NCBI RefSeq assembly: GCF_023078275.1
Contig: NC_062988.1
Span: 2,559,501-2,623,500, forward strand
Direction: 5' to 3'
Source: Leguminivora glycinivorella
Lineage: Eukaryota; Arthropoda; Insecta; Lepidoptera; Tortricidae
Length of the DNA stretch: 64,000 nt
The position numbers and the translations under genes are program-made. Below are positions 41,898 to 52,740 of this stretch, in pieces. Each line of letters opens with the position of its first letter. Within the stretch, counting starts at the first letter, position 1. The notes under the pieces are model-generated. The model made no database searches and was not told the origin of the DNA. It worked only from the letters and a program-made list of their open reading frames with translations.

Positions 41898-44160
41898 CGT
41901 TTATTTATATTGCACCGAACCTGAGTTCCCCTAGGTACCACCAGGTCTCAGCTACAGCGCTGGCTTGGGTACTGCGCACCCAAGTCCTCATTAAGGCAGG
42001 GCCTATAAGGAAAACCGGGTGTGTCTATGTTGCACCAAACCTATGTTCGCCTAGGTACAGCAAGGGTTCAACATCAGCTTTACCAGTACTCATCAAGACA
42101 AGTCCGATTACGAAAACAGCGTTTGCCTATGTTGCACGAAACCCGAGTTCCCTTAGGAATAGCCAGGGTTCGGCATCAGCTCTACCTTGGTTACTGCTCA
42201 CTCAAGTACTCATCAAGACAAGTCCGATGACGAAAACAGCGTTTGCGTATGTTGCACGAAACCCGAGTTCCCCTAGGAATAGTCAGGGTTCAGCATCAGC
42301 TCTACCTTGGTTACTGCTCACACAAGTACTCATCAAGACAAGTCCGATGACGAAAACAGCGCTTGCCTATGTTACTCCAAACCCGCGTTCCCCTGGGAAA
42401 AGCCAGGGTTCAGCATTAGCTCTACCTTGGTTACTGCTCACACAAGTACTCATCAATACAAGTCCGATGACGAAAACAGCGTTTGCCTATGTTGCACAAA
42501 ACCTTAGTTCCCCTAGGAATAGCCGGGGTTCAGCATCAGATCTACCTTTGTTACTGCTCACACCAGTACTCATCAATACAAGCCCGATGACGAAAACAGC
42601 GTTTGCCTATGTTGCACGAAACCCGAGTTCCCTTAGGAATAGCCAGGGTTCAGCATCAGCTCTACCTTGGTTACTGCTCACATAAGTACTCATCAAAACA
42701 AGTCCGATGACGAAAACAGCGCTTGCCTATGTTACTCCAAACCCGCGTTCCCCTGGGAAAAGCCAGGGTTCAGCATCAGCTCTACCTTGGTTACTGCTCA
42801 CTCAAGTACTCATCAAGACAAGTCCGATGACGAAAACAGCGTTTGACTATGTTGCACGAAACCCGAGTTCCTTTAGGAATAGCCAGGGTTCAGCATCAGC
42901 TCTATATTGGTTACTGCTCACTCAAGTACTCATCAAGACAAGTCCGATGACGAAAACAGCGTTTGCGTATGTTGCACGAAACCCGAGTTCCCCTATGAAT
43001 AGCCAGGGTTCAGCATCAGCTCTATCTTGGTTACTGCTCACACAAATACTCATCAAGACAAGTCCGATGACGAAAACAGCGCTTGCCTATGTTACCCTAA
43101 ACCCGCGTTCCCCTGGGAAAAGCCAGGGTTCAGCATCAGCTCTACCTTGGTTACTGCTCACTCAAGTACTCATCAATACAAGTCCGATGACGAAAACAGC
43201 GTTTGCCTATGTTGCACAAAACCCGAGTTCCCCTAGGAATAGCCAGGGTTCAGCATCAGCTCTACCTTGGTTACTGCTCACACAAGTACTCATCAATACA
43301 AGTCCGATGACGAAAACAGCGTTTGCCTATGTTGCACGAAACCCGAGTTCCCTTAGGAATAGCCAGGGTTCAGCATCAGCTCTACCTTGGTTACTGCTCA
43401 CTCAAGTACTCATCAAGACAAGTCCGATGACGAAAACAGCGTTTGCGTATGTTGCACGAAACCCGAGTTCCCCTATGAATAGCCAGGGTTCAGCATCAGC
43501 TCTATCTAGGTTACTGCTCACACAAATACTCATCAAGACAAGTCCGATGACGAAAACAGCGCTTGCCTATGTTACTCCAAACCTGCGTTCCCCTGGGAAA
43601 AGCCAGGGTTCAGCATCAGCTCTACCTTGGTTACTGCTCACTCAAGTACTCATCAATACAAGTCCGATGACGAAAACAGCGTTTGCCTATGTTGCACGAA
43701 ACCCGAGTTCCCTTAGGAATAGCCAGGGTTCAGCATCAGCTCTACCTTGGTTACTGCTCACACAAGTACTCATCAAGACAAGTCCGATGACGAAAACAGC
43801 GCTTGCCTATGTTACTCCAAACCCGCGTTCCCCTGGGAAAAGCCAGGGTTCAGCATCAGCTCTACCTTGGTTACTGCTCACTCAAGTACTCATTAACACA
43901 AGTCCGATGACGAAAACAGCGTTTGCCTATGTTGCACGAAACCCGAGTTCCCCTAGGAATAGCCAGGGTTCAGCATCAGCTCTACCTTGGTTACTGCTCA
44001 CTCAAGTACTCATCAAAACAAGTCCGATGACGAAAACAGCGCTTGCCTATGTTAAACCAAACCCGCGTTCCCCTGGGAAAAGCCAGGGTTCAGCATCAGC
44101 TCCATCTTAGGAACTGCTCACCCAATTAACTCATCAAGGCGAGTTAGATGACGAAAACGG
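41898..44160 (+). repeat. 120-bp satellite array 2, about 18-19 units, inverted relative to array 1
   Basis: Units begin at AAAACAGCG every 120 bp from about 42114 onward; the first two units are diverged or shortened. Two variant types alternate: GTTTGCCTATGTTGCACGAA (A) and GCTTGCCTATGTTACTCCAA (B). B units start near 42361, 42721, 43081, 43561, 43801 and 44041, spaced 3, 3, 4, 2 and 2 units. About 10 percent divergence from array 1. One frame is open over 42707-44110, broken once upstream by a TAA near 42684. Confidence 0.92.
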
Positions 44161-44261
44161 CTTGTTTTTATGTTGGCAATTAACGTTTTCAATGTGTAAT
44201 GTTAATGATTAATTGTATTGATTTTCGGCCAACACTGTATGTTTACATGCATACATTTTTT

Positions 44262-44345
44262 ACATAATTATATTCATACATACATACCTACATACATTCA
44301 TACATACCTACATACATTCATACATACCTACATACATTCATACGT
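44262..44345. repeat. CATACATACCTACATACATT simple repeat
   Basis: Nearly exact 20-bp units, four to five copies, inside the hAT-like element. Confidence 0.8.
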
Positions 44346-44439
44346 ACGAACATACATACTGATCTATGGGCGACGATGATCATTTACCATCATCAGGCGA
44401 TCCATCAGTCCCTTGTATCCCAGTTCATTAATAGTACAT

Positions 44440-44770
44440 TACATCAGAGGCCGGGAAAATGAGGATTTCCGGCCAAGTGGGTATATACGGCCGAGCGAGC
44501 GTGCGAGCGAGGTCGGATAGGGATACGAGGCCGGGAATCCGTTTTCACGCCGAGGCATGTATAGTGCTTTTCTCAAACATACAATGAAATAAAAAAAAAT
44601 GCTCTAAAGGACAATATTTTATAAAAAAAAGTTACTTTGCAGGCCTAGGCCTAAAAAATAATATGAAATCCCTTTACAGTCCTCTCGAGTTGTTGCGTCC
44701 AAAAAGCGATACTTCCCAGCCCATTTTAAGGAACGTAAAGACAATATTTCATTGCATGTTTGAGAAAAAA
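44440..44770. repeat. GGCCGGGAA fold-back segment
   Basis: TGCTTTTCTCAAACATACAA at 44565 pairs with TTGCATGTTTGAGAAAA at 44752. GAGGCCGGGAAAATGAGG and GAGGCCGGGAATCCG are direct repeats. A MITE-like insert within the larger element. An 81-codon minus-strand frame here has no recognisable domain. Confidence 0.5.
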
Positions 44771-44889
44771 TAATTTCTAGCCGTGTTCTACTTTTATCCA
44801 ACGAAAACATGTTTCGTTGCAAAATTAAAAATGGGGCGCATAGTGCGGAGTGGCAACAGCGCATTTTCCTTCCTGTTCTTACACTAGCT

Positions 44890-45183
44890 TAGATTCATAA
44901 TCCTGTCTCTTTCACGCAAGGCTCGACTACGCTTTAACAAAAGGGAAAGCCTTATAAATAGCGCTTAAAATAAGGGTAACCCTTATTAAAGGCTTGCAAG
45001 CCGTATCGGATAGCGGTAAGCCAATGCACAGGGCTAGCTTTATTGTTTTGCTGAGTTTTTTGTAAGGGCTAGTCAAATGAATGGGCTTGCAGTTGGAAAG
45101 GGAGAGTCTCTCGTTTGGGTCGTCCTTACGTTAGGGATTCCCAATGAAAGGCTTGTAGCGCGGAAGGGGTTGTCCGGTCCCTG
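44890..45183. repeat. Right subterminal motif cluster
   Basis: AAAGGGAAAGCCTTATAAAT, AATAAGGGTAACCCTTATTA, AGGCTTGCAAGCC, GTAAGGGCTAG and GAAAGGCTTG: same AAGGG/CCTTA word set as the left end, reaching the TIR at 45174. Confidence 0.75.
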
Positions 45184-45453
45184 CTTATTATCAGTCACTA
45201 AACTACTAAATCACTTGCGTTGGCCAGGGGGCACCGCCGTGACCCTTACAGTATGCAATTATTGACAATTCAATTTTACACTTTATCTGATCCTTTCGCT
45301 CGTGGTTTCTATTCTGTTATTAATTTTGCTGTAACAATAATTATTATTAATGAGGTAAGTGGATAATTTTATATGTGGGTAGTTAGTTTTCGAAATTAGA
45401 CATGTGCTTTTTTAGGAGTAAAATAAGTTTTTGTTTAAACTCTTTCAAACAAT

Positions 45454-45555
45454 TCTGTCAGTAAATAAGAACAAAGAAAACTATAGGTATCCTTTTCTCT
45501 AGCACCCTAAAGAAAAGGATGCATATAGTTTTCTTTGTTCTTATTTACTGACAGA
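45454..45555. repeat. Inverted repeat, 45-bp arms
   Basis: TCTGTCAGTAAATAAGAACA at 45454 is mirrored to 45555; about two mismatches near the centre and a 12-bp loop. Confidence 0.75.
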
Positions 45556-45594
45556 TTTGTTTGACAGAGTATAACATAAATTTCAAACTCCAAA

Positions 45595-45660
45595 AAGGCC
45601 CCGTTTACACGGTGCGAGAACTTGCATGCGATTTTCATTTCATTCAGTACTAATGTAGAT
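45595..45660 (+). repeat. Repeat K copy 2
   Basis: ACACGGTGCGAGAACTTGCA matches 38019. Confidence 0.55.
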
Positions 45661-45689
45661 ACATTTTCGTGTCGGTTTCAAATACTCCC

Positions 45690-46506
45690 GTCAGTCGTGT
45701 TTTAATTTATCGCCAGTCATTTCGAATTTCCTTTTTGCACGTGTATCAGTACAGATGGCCCTCTGAAGTTTCTACCTGTCAAGAAACGAACCACTTTGCG
45801 CACTAGTGCGGGCAAAAAATACCATCTGTACTGAAATAGTACATTACGATACAAGTGCGCAAAAAGGGTTGGAAACAAGTAGCGATAAATTAAAACACGA
45901 CCGAAGGGAGTGTTAAATCGACACGAGTTACGAATTTCCTTTTCGCACGTGAAACGTTCGACGTTTTTCAGTACAGATGGCCCTCCGAAGTTTCTGCCTG
46001 ACATATAATTAACCACTTCTCGCACTAGTGCGTAAAAAAACACCATCACTGAAATAGTACATTACGATACAAGTGCGTAAAAAAGGAACTTCGAAACGAG
46101 TGGCGATAAATTAAAACACGACCGAAGGGAGTGTTTTAAATCGACACGAGTTACGAATTTCCTTTTCGCACGTGTATCGTACGACGTTTTTCAGTACAGA
46201 TGAGCCTCCGAAGTTTCGACCTAGCATATAATGAACCACTTCTCGAACTAGTGCGTAAAAAAAACACCATCTGTACTGAAATAGTACATTACGATATAAG
46301 TGCGTAAAAAAGGAAGTTCGAAACGAGTGGCGATAAATTAAAACACGACCGAAGGGAGTGTTTTAAATCGACACGAGTTGCTAATTTCCTTTTCGCACGT
46401 GTATCGTACGACGTTTTTCAGTACAGATGGCCTTTCGAAGTTTCGACCTGGCATATAATGAACCACTTCTCGCACTAGTGCGTAAAAAAAACACCATCTG
46501 TACTGA
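45690..46506. repeat. Tandem repeat, three units of 218-228 bp plus a partial
   Basis: CTGAAATAGTACATTACGAT starts at 45831, 46049 and 46275, with the last unit ending at 46503. A partial unit precedes. Each holds AAAACACGACCGAAGGGAG and a GTACAGATG/CCATCTGTAC pair. A solitary copy is at 14262-14486. Confidence 0.85.
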
Positions 46507-48074
46507 AAAATAACATTTGCACCGGCGATCATGTGAATATCGCTGCTTATGTTGGTATGACTATTACGAGTATATACCTTTCCACTCCAACTTTTATTAT
46601 CCTACTATTAATACTTAATAACCAGCATTTCGCCTTCCGCTCAATAAACAGTAATTATAAACGTAATTATCTCCTTAAAGATTGCCAACAATTCGATTAA
46701 ACTAATGCTCGCCTGCACTTGTACCATTACGAAGTGATTGCGCGCATGCGTCTTCATTCTATCTGAATCTAGTCGCGAGATCACTCAGCGAGGTTCTGGA
46801 CTGGACGCGGGTTTACGTCGTGAACATAGGCACAGAAGGCCCGATAGAAAACATTAAGTACCTATATTTTAAAATGTTTTTCTTATAAAATATTTTTCTT
46901 TTTTTATTTACAATTGAAAAAGTAGGTATTTTAATTTTATCTGAATAATAGCGGGATCACTCAGAGTTCTGGACACGGTTTTACCACAGGTTTTACGGAG
47001 TGAATATATATAATATAAGTACAGAAGGCTCGTTAGGTGTTTGCAAAATATGAACTTCAGGATACTTCCATGATGTACTTATCCGAACTGAGTGACAAGA
47101 TGACTCAGACTACAGACACAGTAGTATTATAATAGTAGCCAATATTTATTTTTTGCTAACTTTAGGCACAGTGAGCTGCGTGGAGATTGAACGGAGAAAT
47201 TCACCATGATCTTTTGCAGCCACTTTGCGGCTTACTGTATTTTAAATCCCAATCATCATAACTGATCTATCGCTTCTATGAAGGGTGCCCCAAGGAATTA
47301 TTCGAATTAATGCCATTGGTTTTAGAGATTGCTCCACGTAACAGTGTGCGTATATAACCGAATGCACAAACGCTCACGATAATATCTCTTTTGTAGCTAT
47401 CTAGCGTCATTTGTGCGACAAATGAAAACAAGACTGAGTGGAGATGCACTGTACTCTATTGAGGAATTCTTTATGTAAATAGTATTTATACTTAAATTGT
47501 AATAATCAAGCATATTAATTAAATAACATATTTGTACCTATTTGAAGTGTAAAATAATACCTGTTGACGTATAAAATGTACAGTTTATGAATAAATCATT
47601 GAATTGAATTGAATTGAATTGAATCTATCTCTTTACCTACTTTCAACATTTAGATTGTTTACAGGTGTCAGATTATTTTAGCACGTATTTGTTGTTGTTA
47701 TTCTTCTTAAAATATTCAAAATCTCAGTAAAGCTTTATAAATTGTCACAACTTTATACTTATAAATAATCCTACTGTATGACCTTCCCCTACTCTATAAT
47801 GCCGCATGACTGATGCCGCATCCGACTCGACCAGTGCTTGTAATTATTTTATTTATATTACAAATAGTTTCCTTTCTGAGCGTGACATCGTCCATGATGG
47901 CCATTTAATGGTAGCTACAATGTATGGGTACAGTAGCTTATAAAGTTTTCCTATAGTGAACCGTTAGTCGTACCAAAGACAACTCCATCTAGACAGATAA
48001 AGTCTAAGAAAAAAACGTACCTCAGAAAAAGAAGAATCTAGAAGATCACCTAGATGGACTTACAACTTTGGGGG
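46507..48074. other. Mostly unassigned stretch
   Basis: 46507-47340 has nothing recognisable. 47345-47425 is a worn MITE copy (AACCGAATGCACAAACGCTC). 47585-47627 is AATAAATC plus a (GAATT)n run, a LINE-type tail. No gene. Confidence 0.4.
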
Positions 48075-48215
48075 ACGCTCAGCTAGATGGCGCTAATATT
48101 TATATTTGACATTTAACACATATCAAGCTAAGAATATGGGCCAAATTGTCAAAACTGAGGTTCAAAAGTTTTAAGCCTGTGTCAAGAGATGGCGGTCTAT
48201 GCACTGTGATTAGGT
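48075..48215 (+). repeat. Repeat I copy 2
   Basis: AGATGGCGCTAATATTTATA, TGTCAAAACTGAGGTTCAAA and GCGGTCTATGCACTGTGA match 35395-35515. Confidence 0.6.
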
Positions 48216-48392
48216 ACATATTCTACTTCGACACTAACTCTCTATAATACTCGATCCTCTTTGGTCGTACTAAGCTAAGTTGGCAGCAATTTTAACAGCC
48301 TTCCTAGTGCAAAAGTTATTTTAGTATAGTACATATGACGTTTCATTTCATGACAGAATTCCGCAGCACGACAGCTGGTGCCGATTTTTTCG

Positions 48393-48558
48393 CCCGTAGC
48401 CGAATGGCATTTCTGCGAAACGAAACGGCGTCGAAACGCCGCAGAAATGTAGTCTGGCTCTGTCGCGCCACCAAGAGCGATAGAGATAAATAGATACGAA
48501 AGAGATATTACTGTGAGCGTTTCGTGAGCGTTTGTGCGTTCTGATTTACGCACACTGA
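48393..48558. mobile_element. CCGAATGGCA MITE copy
   Basis: GTAGCCGAATGGCATTTCTG at 48397, a hairpin GAAACGGCGTCGAAACGCCG, AGTCTGGCTCTGTCGCGCC (reverse of the common word) and GCGTTTCGTGAGCGTTTGTG. Confidence 0.6.
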
Positions 48559-48701
48559 TTTGAAAATGTACGAGTATTTATACCTGAATTGTAGTCACCA
48601 AACATAACACTTCAACGTGAAACACCGCAAACTAGTTGTGTTACTTGTGTTTAAATGTAGGGAACAATTTAAATTATTTTATTAAATATTTTTTTATTTG
48701 A

Positions 48702-48734
48702 TTTTTTTTAAGTAGTAACACTACTTAAAAAAAA
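48702..48734. repeat. 15-bp palindrome, 3-bp loop
   Basis: TTTTTTTTAAGTAGT, AAC, ACTACTTAAAAAAAA; just outside the TIR of the next element. Confidence 0.7.
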
Positions 48735-48800
48735 CAATACCTATATAAATTATAAACTGAAATAGATACCATACACTAAAGAAAAAGCGATCAAGCTCAC

Positions 48801-48907
48801 TGGTCGCGAAGCCGGGAATCGAACCCGGGTCTCCACCTAACGCGGCTGACGTGATAAACCGCTACCTCGACGCCAACGACTCGGCTTCAGGGCTTAGCCA
48901 CTAGTGC
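48801..48907 (-). mobile_element. tRNA-like SINE fragment inserted in the left TIR
   Basis: GCCGGGAATCGAACCCGGGT is a reversed B box and GATAAACCGCTACCTCGACG carries the reversed A-box region. It sits exactly where the left TIR is interrupted relative to the right one. Confidence 0.65.
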
Positions 48908-49640
48908 CCCAACTAACAAAAATTAGTCTTATAGTGGCTTATAATGCCAAAAATAGTACTCTTATAATAACCTTGTAAACCCTTTACAAGAGGGCATTTG
49001 GGCACACCTTATAAGGCCAAAAACCTTATATCCCCCTTGTAGTTGCTATATTATTAGCTTTCTTATCTTGTATGTGCTTTATTATGGCATGCAATAAGAA
49101 AGTTAACCTTATAATGGCAAGAAAAGTGCTTTTAAAAGGCTAATGTACTAATAAGAATCATATTTAAAGCTTTAATAAAGGCAATTATACTTGTAAGAAT
49201 CATATTCAAAGCTTTAATAAGGGCAATAGCTCTTGTACACGTTTTGTGATCATCAGATATAAGGGAGTAAAACTCATAACGGCGAAACAGAATGCTGTTT
49301 TAAAAGTTTATTGTGCTTTTCGTAGTGATTTATGTGTACATCATCATCAAGTCATCCATTTTGCAAGTTAGTAAACGGTAAGTTAACTTTTACATATTAC
49401 AATTATTTGCTTATTTATTATGAAAACTGTGTGGGAATCCAATTTCATGGTGAAATGTGATATAAAATGTGTTGTATTATTAATGCGCCCTTGTATTTCA
49501 ACAGTTTTGTACTAAAAATGCGGTTAATAAATTTTGACATGTCTTAAGCAAGGCTGTTATAAGAGTAAAAGCAGTAAGCACATCATTTACAAATACTCTA
49601 TAAGAGTAAACACTTTATAATAGCCACCGGTGTTACTTAT
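48908..49640. repeat. Left CTTATAA motif region
   Basis: GTCTTATAGTGGCTTATAAT, CTCTTATAATAACC, ACCTTATAAGGCC, CCTTATAATGGC and more; comparable words return at 52560-53290 in the opposite sense. Confidence 0.65.
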
Positions 49641-49758
49641 GATTCGCCATTTTATATATCTTTAGGGTTCCTTCTCACAATTAGTGAAATCCCGAACCTT
49701 ACCATCTAGTTAAATATTTGTAACGGATACCAGTTAAAAATTCATAACGTTATCGTTA

Positions 49759-50258
49759 GAGAGCAGATTTCAGCTAGCGATTTAAATATTAATATGAATA
49801 TGACTCGCATACAATATTTATTATTTTTTCTACACACGAAAAAATGTATGGGAACATAAAAGTAAAACCCTTTTTGGATGCTTTTGTGAATATTGGGCAA
49901 AAATTATAATCATAATAAATAACAATAAAAAAAAAATATTTATTTATACTTATTTCTTTAATATTTTTTCTGCGCATTGCAGAGTAAAAACTTCTATTAT
50001 GGCTCAAGGAATATAAAAATGAAAATAATTCGCTTCTTATATATATTTAAATTGAAAGTCCATTATTTAGAATAAAATACTTTTTTTAAATGTAGTTTGT
50101 TGAAAAAATAACATTAATTTAATCTAATTATTCAGTGAAGTTTGTGGTGTGCGATGTAGGTAATAATAATAGATTATAAACCACATGACATGTATTTAAA
50201 AAATTGCACTAGTCATATCCATATTAATATTTAAATCGCTACCTGAAATCCGCTGTCT
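49759..50258. mobile_element. Nested MITE, about 500 bp, 43-bp TIRs
   Basis: GCAGATTTCAGCTAGCGATT, then TAAATATTAATATGAATATGAC (49763-49803), is mirrored by 50212-50253 with four mismatches. AT-rich interior, no transposase. Confidence 0.75.
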
Positions 50259-50593
50259 AGTTATCATGTACTTGGCGCAAAACTTTGAAATTGCATTTTT
50301 GTTCGAAAGACCGTTCTTTTTAAACCGGTATTTTGGGGAACGCTTTGATAAAGGTTTGGTTCGATTAACCGGCATAGAACAAAATAAAACCGTGTAGTCC
50401 GCAGCATGTCAGGTAATACTGATATTTTCAATATTTCATTAGGAAGTTATACCTAGAATTTTCAATTTAAAACAAACTTGTGCCTCGGAATATTTAATCT
50501 TCTGGTGCCTTATTTTATTACTTCCTATTGATTTATTGTAAATGCTGAGTCAAATACTCTATTTGATATTTATTATTATGGTTATTGTTACAG

Positions 50594-51072
50594 AATCTGT
50601 GGATGAGATACATAGTCAGCCGTTTTTAGTGACGTGAAGATGACAACTCTTCTCCTCCTCTTAGTAAGTAAGTGCTATTGAAAACCACAGACGATTTCAG
50701 TACCGCCATCACAATGGACTTTGTGTCGATAACTATAAACAGCCTAGCCTAAGACTTCAAATATTTTTTTTTTATTACAGATGAACTACAAAACGGCACA
50801 TATTCTGATGGAGAAAATCAGTCACAATCATTACTTACACCCAAAAATAAGCCCGGAGTGGTGGATCAAAAACATGCAAAATGGAAGAGGACGCAGGAAA
50901 TAGTTTAGGTTGTAAGAAAATCACACCAAGCAAAGATGGCGCTGATAATTCAAAACAAGAAAACGAAAATCAATATATCTTTTGTGAATTTGATGAAGAC
51001 CTCGATAAAGGAAACTACTTATTATTTTGGAAATATACTGATAGGTTAATTACAATTTCTACCACCGTGTAG
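50594..51072 (+). pseudogene. Possible exon remnants inside the TIR element
   Basis: A splice-acceptor-like TTTTTTTTTATTACAG ends at about 50780. The next frame reads DELQNGTYSDGENQSQSLLT, then PKNKPGVVDQKHAKWKR, before a stop near 50907; it is acidic/polar then basic, like a linker in a nuclear protein. An upstream CCTCCTCTTAGTAAGT near 50655-50670 could be a donor. A second frame (50881-51072, 63 codons) overlaps and ends in TAG, with AATAAA near 51200. I cannot name a family; it could be the remnant of an element-encoded protein or a captured host exon. Confidence 0.3.
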
Positions 51073-51696
51073 GCGCTCTGAAGAATATATTAATATTTTG
51101 AAGTATGTAGACTCATTGAAACAGCAACATAGTGAGCAATAGAACTGAAAATATTAATCTTATAAAGTTACTTGTATCGGTTTGGTTTCGTTGCACATAA
51201 ATAAATATCTTAAAAACAGTGAGTTTGTCTTTATTTGTCCTCAATTTTAATCTGTCTTAGTCCCAAAAGGACTACATATAAAATCTGTTTCTTCTTAAAA
51301 TAGCCGAACATTGTATTCACTTATTCAGATCGTCCAACATTCACAATGATAATCCGCAATAAAAGTTTTTTTTTATTTCAGACCAAAGTCCATAAAGTAA
51401 GGAATACACTTTTGGAACTTATTCTAATAAAGTTAATCTTAAAAATTAATATTAGTAGGTACTGAATGGATAAAAAAACTGAGTGCCTTGGTAATAGTCT
51501 CTTATACGCTCAGTTATGTATAATTGGCCACCTCCGAGTGCATGCTAGTCTGGTATAACCGGTGGACACTCTATTTAATAATGTAAACATTGTAAAACAT
51601 GGAAACAATGGACCAGTTACATTTGCCCTCCAGTCGAGATCTGTCCCGCGGCCCCGCTGTATATACCTTAACATTTTTCACCGCAGAGCTACAGAC

Positions 51697-52249
51697 AGAT
51701 TATAGGAGGTAGGGCATAGCGAATGATATTCCGCTTTGTGTGGTAGGGCACAGCACAGCGGATATCGTCTCGCTCGAATCTAGAGCAGAGCCCAACTGGG
51801 GTAGTACCTCCGCCTTACAGAAGACCGCAGCCAAATAGCACTAGACCCTACTTATGAGTAGGGTCTAGTGCTAGTGTTGTGTTCCTTATCTACGATCCCC
51901 TTAGAAGCTCCCCTTAGATTTGTTTATTAAATACAGTTTACTTCTTTTACAATCCGGTGAGTAAGGCTGCCAGAGCTCAACGAGGTTGCGGTGCTGATGG
52001 CGGGAGGACTTACGGAACTAACTTGTTCCGTATATTGTCCTTTAGAGTCATCGGCAACCCGAACCCTCCTTGGAACTTGTACACTCCTTTTTGCTGTGTA
52101 CTTAACACAGCAAAAGGGAATGTACAAGTTTCAAATGGGGTGACAACGCGCATGTGACACTGTTTGAATTGCATGCGTTCATAGGTTACGGTGAACGCTT
52201 TCCATCAGGCGGACCGTATGCTTGTTTGCCACCGACGTAGTATTAAAAA
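51697..52249 (+). mobile_element. CGCGCATGTGAC family, longest copy
   Basis: GGTAGGGCATAGCGAATGAT, ATCTAGAGCAGAGCCCAACT, CCTTACAGAAGACCGCAGCC, then GTGAGTAAGGCTGCCAGAGC, the hairpin AACTTGTACACTCCTTTTTG (52074) with AATGTACAAGTT, the core and an A-rich end. Shows that shorter copies are 3' pieces of a 550-bp or longer unit. TAGACCCTACTTATGAGTAGGGTCTA (51843-51868) is a local inverted duplication absent from the 62-kb copy. Confidence 0.75.
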
Positions 52250-52740
52250 AAAAACACCTTAAATAAGAACAAAAAATATTATTATTAAGCTAAATCCAAA
52301 CTCAATTCATCATTTAACGATATACCTGTATTACTGTCACTGCTGCTTGCCTGCATATTCTTATAATTATTCCATAATGGCATCCTCTACGGAACCACTA
52401 ATCGATAAGTTGGGATCAGATTGTTCACATTCGCTGGATTTTCAAAATTACGAATCAAGTTTTATAAAAACTTTTAATACGACACTTTCAAGAATAATGC
52501 CTTTATAATTATTGTATAAGAGAAAATGTATTGCTTTAATTCTTTTAAACACTTTATAAAATGCTATAATTTGTTTGCTGGATAGACGTTTTATAATATG
52601 CTCCTATGAGGCATAAAGCATCATAGTTATCTTATGCATTACTTTTATAAGAATAATTGGCCATAACGAAAGCTTTTATAGTGCTTTGAATATTATACAG
52701 CGAAAAGGCATTTTAAATGGCTTCTATAGGAATACATATT

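Larger units (their letters stand above)
39313..45183. mobile_element. hAT-like non-autonomous element carrying two divergent satellite arrays (5871 bp)
   Basis: CAGGGACCGG (39313-39322) and CCGGTCCCTG (45174-45183) are exact 10-bp TIRs. The 8-bp target duplication CTTATTAT flanks it exactly at 39305-39312 and 45184-45191. An 8-bp duplication and a CAGGG start fit hAT. About 230 bp at the left end and 290 bp at the right are rich in CCCTT/AAGGG motifs, resembling hAT subterminal transposase-binding repeats. The interior holds a 120-bp array in one orientation (39752-41428), a 470-bp spacer, and a 120-bp array in the other orientation (41898-44160). No transposase-like ORF is present, so movement would need enzyme supplied in trans. 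Confidence 0.85.

Noticed and set aside
42707..44110. 467-codon frame as a repeat protein gene
   Set aside because: Part of satellite array 2; a stop breaks the array upstream and no unique flanking coding sequence exists.
39752..44160. CRISPR array
   Set aside because: Eukaryotic DNA; repeats are 120 bp, contiguous and without unique spacers.
44619..44864. 81-codon minus-strand ORF as a transposase remnant
   Set aside because: No hAT dimerisation or DDE-type motif is visible, and it overlaps a fold-back segment.
48800..48905. Functional tRNA gene on the minus strand
   Set aside because: Stems are incomplete; it interrupts a transposon TIR, so a SINE fragment is more likely.
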